In this document: positions 6,807 through 10,489 of the stretch, piece after piece
Position numbering within the stretch: position 1 is the first letter of the stretch
How the letters are laid out: each line of letters starts with the position of its first letter
Assembly (NCBI GenBank): GCA_024276815.1
Contig: JAJRWM010000046.1
Span: 1-10,489 of the forward strand
Direction of reading: 5' to 3'
Length of the DNA stretch: 10,489 nucleotides
DNA from: a bacterium
GTDB lineage: Bacteria; JACRDZ01; JAJRWM01
Position numbers and translations under genes: made by a program
Notes under the pieces: model-generated
Told to the model about the DNA's origin: nothing
The model's input: only the letters and a program-made list of their open reading frames with translations
The model's database searches: none

Positions 6807-8218
6807 GGCTGTTTGACAGGCTGTTAAAAACAATCAGAGGGCCGAGTCGTCTTTCTTTCGCGATATCGCTCGCCAAAAGTCCCTTGACCATGTTCAAAAT
6901 CAAGTCGTTACCTTCAATCACGGGGCGTAAAATTCCCGCTTTGCGGATCTTTTACTTTCTGACGCTGGCTTTGAAAAAATCTCCCGGCCTTTTCCAATTC
7001 CGGCTTGATCCAACCATCGGCGGTTTCTCGGAATTAACCTTTTTATTGTTGAGCCTTGATCTGCGTCTGGACAAGATGAGAAAAAAAGGTTTTCGCGTTG
7101 TCGGCAAGTGGCCGGCTAATCCCACCGATATTTATTTCGCCGCCGGCTGTATCGCGCTCGATCCTTTTTTATTCGCCTACTGCCGCATGATTGCCACGGG
7201 TGAAAACATGTTGGCGACCCGGGGCCGGGGTGAATTAGCGGTAGACGCTTGTCCCGCCCAGGCCGCCGGCTACACGGCTGTCACGCAGGGCATTATCACG
7301 CTGGACACCTTTTATCCCTTTATCGGCCCCTGGTGTTATGACTCGCAGTATTGCTTTGAGGCCATGCGTTATCTGGTCGAAGGCCATTTCGGCGAGCAGC
7401 CGATTGATTTTAGCGGGAAAAACAGCGAAGAGGCTTTCAGCTATATGTTGACGGAAGTAAAGAAGTGTGTGGAAACTCTGGGCCGGCTAAGCGGGCGTCA
7501 GGTTACGGCGGAGCATTTAAAGGCGGAGTTCGCCCTGGAAAACAAGCTGAGAGGTTATCTGCGTGAGCTAATGGATTTGATGCAGCGGAAAACAGTTCCT
7601 CTGGGAAGTCTGGAGTTCATCATGGCGATTTTTATCGCCAGTGACTGGCTGGCCGATCCGCCGGCCATGGAAAAGACCCTGTCCATCCTGGTTGATTCGG
7701 CCAGGAAACGGGTATCGCGGGGTGTTCAGGGCAAGGGAGTCAGCGAAAATCCGATTCGTTTATTAATAACCGGAATTGCCTGGGGCGACCTGGGTCTTTA
7801 TAATATTATTGATGATCTGGGGGCTGTTATTGTTGGTTCAGAGTGTGTCCAGAATTTGTTTTATGAGGATATTTCCCTGGCCGGCGATCCCTTTGAGGTT
7901 TTGGCCCGCCGTTTTCTGGAGGTCCCCTACACTTTGACGGCGGAAGCCCGCGGGAGGTGGACGGTGGAAAATATTCGAAAAATGAAATATATCGACGGAG
8001 TTTTGTTTAACTGTAATTTTGGCTGTAACTATCAGACCACGGAGGCCCGGATCGTTACTGACATCATCAAAAAAGAGACCGGTTTGCCCTGTTTGGTTAC
8101 TAACACGGACTTGCCTAATGAGGGACGGGGGCAAATGCGGACCCGGCTGGAAGCTTTCATAGAAATGATCCGCTCTAAAGCAAAGTGCAATCAAGGGACT
8201 GTTGCGAAATGCAAATAA
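6803..8218 (+). CDS. 2-hydroxyacyl-CoA dehydratase family protein 2, long and cysteine-rich
   Basis: A 471-residue paralogue-like partner of the preceding protein. A basic/hydrophobic N-terminal extension of about 100 residues precedes the dehydratase-like part. Corresponding motifs are YFAAGC (C116), VDACPAQAAGY (C150), GPWCYDSQYC (C178, C184), GSEC (C348) and FNCNFGCNY (C404, C408), and the closing GQMRTRLEAFIEM signature (444-456) matches that of protein 1, so the two probably form a complex. The extra C404/C408 pair is not typical of HgdA/HgdB as I know them. The GTG at 6803 overlaps the preceding TGA (GTGA) with GGAG 11 nt upstream; an internal ATG at codon 30 (6890) has no ribosome site. 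The last residues (about GTVAKCK) are encoded by the left arm of the 72-bp inverted-repeat element, so the natural C-terminus may have been altered. It may act with the activase on an unknown low-potential reduction. Confidence 0.82.
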   Translation: MRLFDRLLKTIRGPSRLSFAISLAKSPLTMFKIKSLPSITGRKIPALRIFYFLTLALKKSPGLFQFRLDPTIGGFSELTFLLLSLDLRLDKMRKKGFRVVGKWPANPTDIYFAAGCIALDPFLFAYCRMIATGENMLATRGRGELAVDACPAQAAGYTAVTQGIITLDTFYPFIGPWCYDSQYCFEAMRYLVEGHFGEQPIDFSGKNSEEAFSYMLTEVKKCVETLGRLSGRQVTAEHLKAEFALENKLRGYLRELMDLMQRKTVPLGSLEFIMAIFIASDWLADPPAMEKTLSILVDSARKRVSRGVQGKGVSENPIRLLITGIAWGDLGLYNIIDDLGAVIVGSECVQNLFYEDISLAGDPFEVLARRFLEVPYTLTAEARGRWTVENIRKMKYIDGVLFNCNFGCNYQTTEARIVTDIIKKETGLPCLVTNTDLPNEGRGQMRTRLEAFIEMIRSKAKCNQGTVAKCK

Positions 8219-8266
8219 AGTATTCAATATATCGGGGGCCGGTCACTCCCGTTTTGCAACAGCCCC
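8195..8266. mobile_element. 72-bp MITE-like element with terminal inverted repeats
   Basis: GGGACTGTTGCGAAAT (8195-8210) and the reverse complement of 8251-8266 (GGGGCTGTTGCAAAAC) agree at 13 of 16 positions, enclosing 40 bp. This is the structure of a very small non-autonomous element or an internally deleted insertion sequence. It overlaps the 3' end of the second dehydratase-like gene, supplying its stop codon, and lies between two convergent genes. I see no convincing target-site duplication. The paired arms could also act as a stem that limits read-through. Confidence 0.5.
8251..8266 (-). repeat. GGGGCTGTTGC inverted-repeat arm downstream of the cassette
   Basis: Read on the minus strand this is GGGGCTGTTGCAAAAC, matching the arm at 3515-3530 at 14 of 16 positions. 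Together they bracket the radical SAM-dehydratase cassette in inverted orientation. Confidence 0.55.
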
Positions 8267-8334
8267 AATGTTGACAGACACCCCAAAACCACCTTTTTCA
8301 GGCACGACTACCTATAAAAAAAGCTTATGAACAA

Positions 8335-9351
8335 TTATTGGAGAGGAAAGGATTCGAAGACGGTGACCCGGTTCTCCAAGACCTCAGCAACGTAAAGGCG
8401 GCCACCACGATAATCCAGGGACATACAGGTGCCTATCGGTAAAACGCCGCCAGTATCACTCTTTAATTGATATAAATAATTGCCACCCGCGTCAAAAACA
8501 TTTATCCAGCCAAAGAAATCACCACCATACACTCGACCCGCTTCATCAATACAAATCGCCATTGGACGAAAAAAAGTGCCGGGACCCGTACCATATCCAG
8601 CAAACACCTTGACCGGACTGTCAGTAGCGTCAAACTTGACAATAAGACAATCCAGCGCATCAATGACATATAGCTCATCCTGATCGTTAAAGGCAATATC
8701 TTTGACCTGGCGGAAACTTACCCTGCTGCCAGTGTCAGGATGATCGAAATAATGCATCTGTTTCTTGAAATTACCGCCACGATCAAAAATTAATATATCG
8801 TTATAGGTGGAAACATAAATATCACCGTTACTCTTAACCGCTATCCCGTCGCCATAGAAAGGATGGTAATCTTTATTGGGAACCGGAACCTGATACTTTT
8901 CCTCAGAATAATTCTGCTGGTAAAACCATTGGCCACTATTCAGAAAGCCTCGATAATAGACACTGGGAAGCGTTATCTGCATTAAGGGCTGGCCGGACAT
9001 GCTGTACTTTTTAATATAACCACCGTCAAGAACGCCAAAATAAAGGTTGCCCTCCTGATCAAGATCAATAGCGTCAGGATGAGCCGTGTCATATATCGAC
9101 TCAACCTTATCATAATTCCCCAAGCCATAATAATTCATATGCTGTAAATTTTTGTCATACAAATGAACCTTGGAGCCAGTGCCCTCAGAAACAACAAAAT
9201 TGCCCAAGGCGTCAGCTCTGACTCCACGTGGGCCATTCATCCCGGGAACCTCACCAACATATAACATCTCTCCTTCAGAGAAGGTAAAACTGGCAAGCAG
9301 CAGTAAGATAACCAGAAAAGCTGGTAAACGTAACTTTTTTAATGGAAGCAT
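8335..9351 (-). CDS. Exported six-bladed NHL-repeat beta-propeller protein
   Basis: A 338-residue protein. Residues 1-25 are a signal peptide (MLPLKKLRLP, then a long Leu/Ile/Val core). The rest shows six NHL-like blades at about 40-68, 91-117, 168-190, 215-241, 262-288 and 305-333, each with a P-x-[AG]-[IV] strand, a D-x-x-G-[NRD]-x-[YV] turn and a strand ending in a hydrophobic-F/Y-D pattern, as in GDGIAVKSNGDIYVS and AICIDEAGRVYGGD. NHL propellers bind proteins or ligands; no catalytic residue is evident. The frame is open up to 9405, but the ATG at 9351 is chosen because the signal peptide starts there and AAGGGA lies about seven bases ahead. That site falls inside the last codons of the upstream gene, whose TAA ends one base before the ATG, so translation is coupled. 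Extracytoplasmic location is inferred. Confidence 0.82.
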   Translation of the reverse strand: MLPLKKLRLPAFLVILLLLASFTFSEGEMLYVGEVPGMNGPRGVRADALGNFVVSEGTGSKVHLYDKNLQHMNYYGLGNYDKVESIYDTAHPDAIDLDQEGNLYFGVLDGGYIKKYSMSGQPLMQITLPSVYYRGFLNSGQWFYQQNYSEEKYQVPVPNKDYHPFYGDGIAVKSNGDIYVSTYNDILIFDRGGNFKKQMHYFDHPDTGSRVSFRQVKDIAFNDQDELYVIDALDCLIVKFDATDSPVKVFAGYGTGPGTFFRPMAICIDEAGRVYGGDFFGWINVFDAGGNYLYQLKSDTGGVLPIGTCMSLDYRGGRLYVAEVLENRVTVFESFPLQ

Positions 9352-9352
9352 A

Positions 9353-10489
9353 TTATTTCCCTTGATCCTGATTTTGAGCCGCGCCGCTGACATAGTACCT
9401 GACACCGCCGTATTTGGTGATAACCTTGAGGCCGTTTATTTCCGTGCGGGCAACGTCCAGAATATCAATGCTGACAATATCCTCTTTAATCAATGAGGGA
9501 TCATCGATGATAACTGGCAGGGAAGCCCCGAAGCTGAGTTGACCATTAACAATTTCAGCCAGATATACTTTTAGTTCGCCATTGCCGTTTAAGGTCAAAA
9601 GATCGGGTAAGTCATCATCGTTAGCCTCCACGACAAAGGGCTTGACGTAACCACCTGGGTCATAGATACTGAAACCGGCAATGTCTTTGAGGTGCCGCCC
9701 CTTGTTTAAGACCGGCTGGCGGTCACTTCCCTGGTTCAGATAAAGGTTGATATAGCCATCCCTGTTACCCACCAGGAGGTCCTTCTTGCCGTCGCCATTC
9801 CAGTCCCAGACCAGCGGATTAGCTTCCCCGCCAACGTTAAGCTTCAATCTCCGGCCGGCATCGGCTACTGAACCTTTCCCCATCACTTTGCGGGGATTAT
9901 GGACACTCACATTGCCAAAGGAATCACCAGCAACCAAATCAAGCTGGCCGTTATCATCCCAGTCAACCCAGTTATAGCCGCCGACTTTATTTAATTTGCC
10001 AAATTTCTGCCTGTCTGCCTGCTTAGGCCTACGGCGGTGATCCGCAATATATTTCACGCTCCTTGAATCCGGGCCGGCGTTAAGCGGCACGTAGCGAGTA
10101 GCGATTCGAGGCGGCAGGAAGGCGGTGATCTCGGTATCGGTAGTAATATCAACGGTAGCTTTATAAACACCGCAGGTCGGCATCATAACTTCAATCTTGT
10201 GCTGACCAAGCGGCACCCCTTCATAGACCAAGGGAGTTTCCCCCACCTTGCTAACTTGCCAGCGGGGATCGATCTCGCCACCATCAAAGTATACTTTGAC
10301 CAGGTTGGTGTTGGTGTTAATGGTCAGTTTGCCGGGATCAGGCTCTTTCACAGGTACGTTCTTCCCTGAGCCGCCACCAGCCGCGTTAGCCATCTGCTTT
10401 CCTTGAGCTAACGGTTGTGAGCCATAGACAGTAACTTTGTTATCCCAGTAGTGAGAAACGATTAATTTTGTACCGTCCGGAGTAAAGGC
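9353..10489 (-). CDS. Propeller-PEGA-VCBS surface protein (5' end outside window)
   Basis: The frame is open from the window edge (10489) for 378 codons to a TAA at 9353-9355, so the N-terminus is missing; an internal ATG at 10393 is not the true start because the preceding 32 codons clearly belong to the protein. The first visible residues, FTPDGTKLIVSHYWDNKVTV, are a YVTN/WD40-like propeller blade. After a Gly/Ser linker comes a PEGA-like domain (about 53-126: VKVYFDGGE, GETPLVYEGVPLGQHKIEV). Then come at least three FG-GAP/VCBS-type repeats with calcium-loop patterns: DWDDNGQLDL near 176, DWNGDGKKDL near 229 and a weaker EANDDDLPDL near 288. These modules are typical of large secreted or outer-surface adhesion proteins. 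The mix of propeller, PEGA and VCBS in one chain is unusual. It forms an operon with the NHL protein downstream. Function is not known; surface binding is inferred. Confidence 0.8.
   Translation of the reverse strand, partial: AFTPDGTKLIVSHYWDNKVTVYGSQPLAQGKQMANAAGGGSGKNVPVKEPDPGKLTINTNTNLVKVYFDGGEIDPRWQVSKVGETPLVYEGVPLGQHKIEVMMPTCGVYKATVDITTDTEITAFLPPRIATRYVPLNAGPDSRSVKYIADHRRRPKQADRQKFGKLNKVGGYNWVDWDDNGQLDLVAGDSFGNVSVHNPRKVMGKGSVADAGRRLKLNVGGEANPLVWDWNGDGKKDLLVGNRDGYINLYLNQGSDRQPVLNKGRHLKDIAGFSIYDPGGYVKPFVVEANDDDLPDLLTLNGNGELKVYLAEIVNGQLSFGASLPVIIDDPSLIKEDIVSIDILDVARTEINGLKVITKYGGVRYYVSGAAQNQDQGK

Noticed and set aside
7838-8227. 129-codon minus-strand frame
   Set aside because: It is a shadow of the second dehydratase-like gene, which has clear family motifs through this stretch.
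8311-8322. Seven-base T run on the minus strand after the NHL gene as a terminator
   Set aside because: No adequate stem precedes the T run on the minus strand.

Overview
The window looks like chromosomal DNA of an anaerobic, probably diderm bacterium. The anaerobic signal is an oxygen-sensitive iron-sulfur gene block (radical SAM protein, ATP-driven activase and two 2-hydroxyacyl-CoA-dehydratase-like proteins). The diderm/environmental signal is a set of exported proteins built from CsgG/LpoB-like, PEGA, NHL, beta-propeller and FG-GAP/VCBS modules, plus a DUF2723/TMEM260-like membrane protein. This mix is common in uncultured candidate phyla (Omnitrophota/Margulisbacteria-type genomes) and some anaerobic Firmicutes or Deltaproteobacteria; I cannot place it further from sequence alone. 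No rRNA, tRNA or CRISPR array was seen.

Layout. (1) 1-958, minus strand: the N-terminal part of an exported CsgG/LpoB-like protein with two PEGA repeats, running off the left edge, with a recognisable promoter at 996-1026. (2) 959-1607: a gap with a hairpin-rich stretch (about 1029-1102) and a decayed IS200/IS605 copy (hairpin at 1181-1215 and a truncated tnpA at 1255-1431). (3) 1608-3482, plus: a GT-C-like DUF2723 membrane protein with a C-terminal TPR tail. (4) 3483-3759: a G-rich gap starting with a GGGGCTGTTGC inverted-repeat arm. (5) 3760-8218, plus: a tight four-gene cassette of radical SAM protein, HgdC/BcrA-type activase, HgdB-like protein 1 and HgdB-like protein 2, whose genes overlap or nearly abut. 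(6) 8195-8266: a 72-bp element with terminal inverted repeats overlapping the end of the last cassette gene. (7) 8335-10489, minus: a six-bladed NHL propeller protein translationally coupled to an upstream propeller-PEGA-VCBS protein that runs off the right edge.

How the genes may work together. The cassette is the most interesting unit. By homology the activase hydrolyses ATP to push a low-potential electron into the two dehydratase-like proteins, which carry Fe-S clusters and catalyse a difficult reduction or dehydration. The radical SAM protein is co-translated with them and could modify a substrate or mature a cluster. None of the usual partners (CoA transferase, racemase, acyl-CoA dehydrogenase) is present, and the cysteine patterns of the two large subunits are richer than the classical three-cysteine dehydratase pattern, so the substrate is unknown. 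The same repeat family lies at both ends of the cassette in inverted orientation, which hints at past mobility. The flanking PEGA/NHL/VCBS genes look like an independent cell-surface set.
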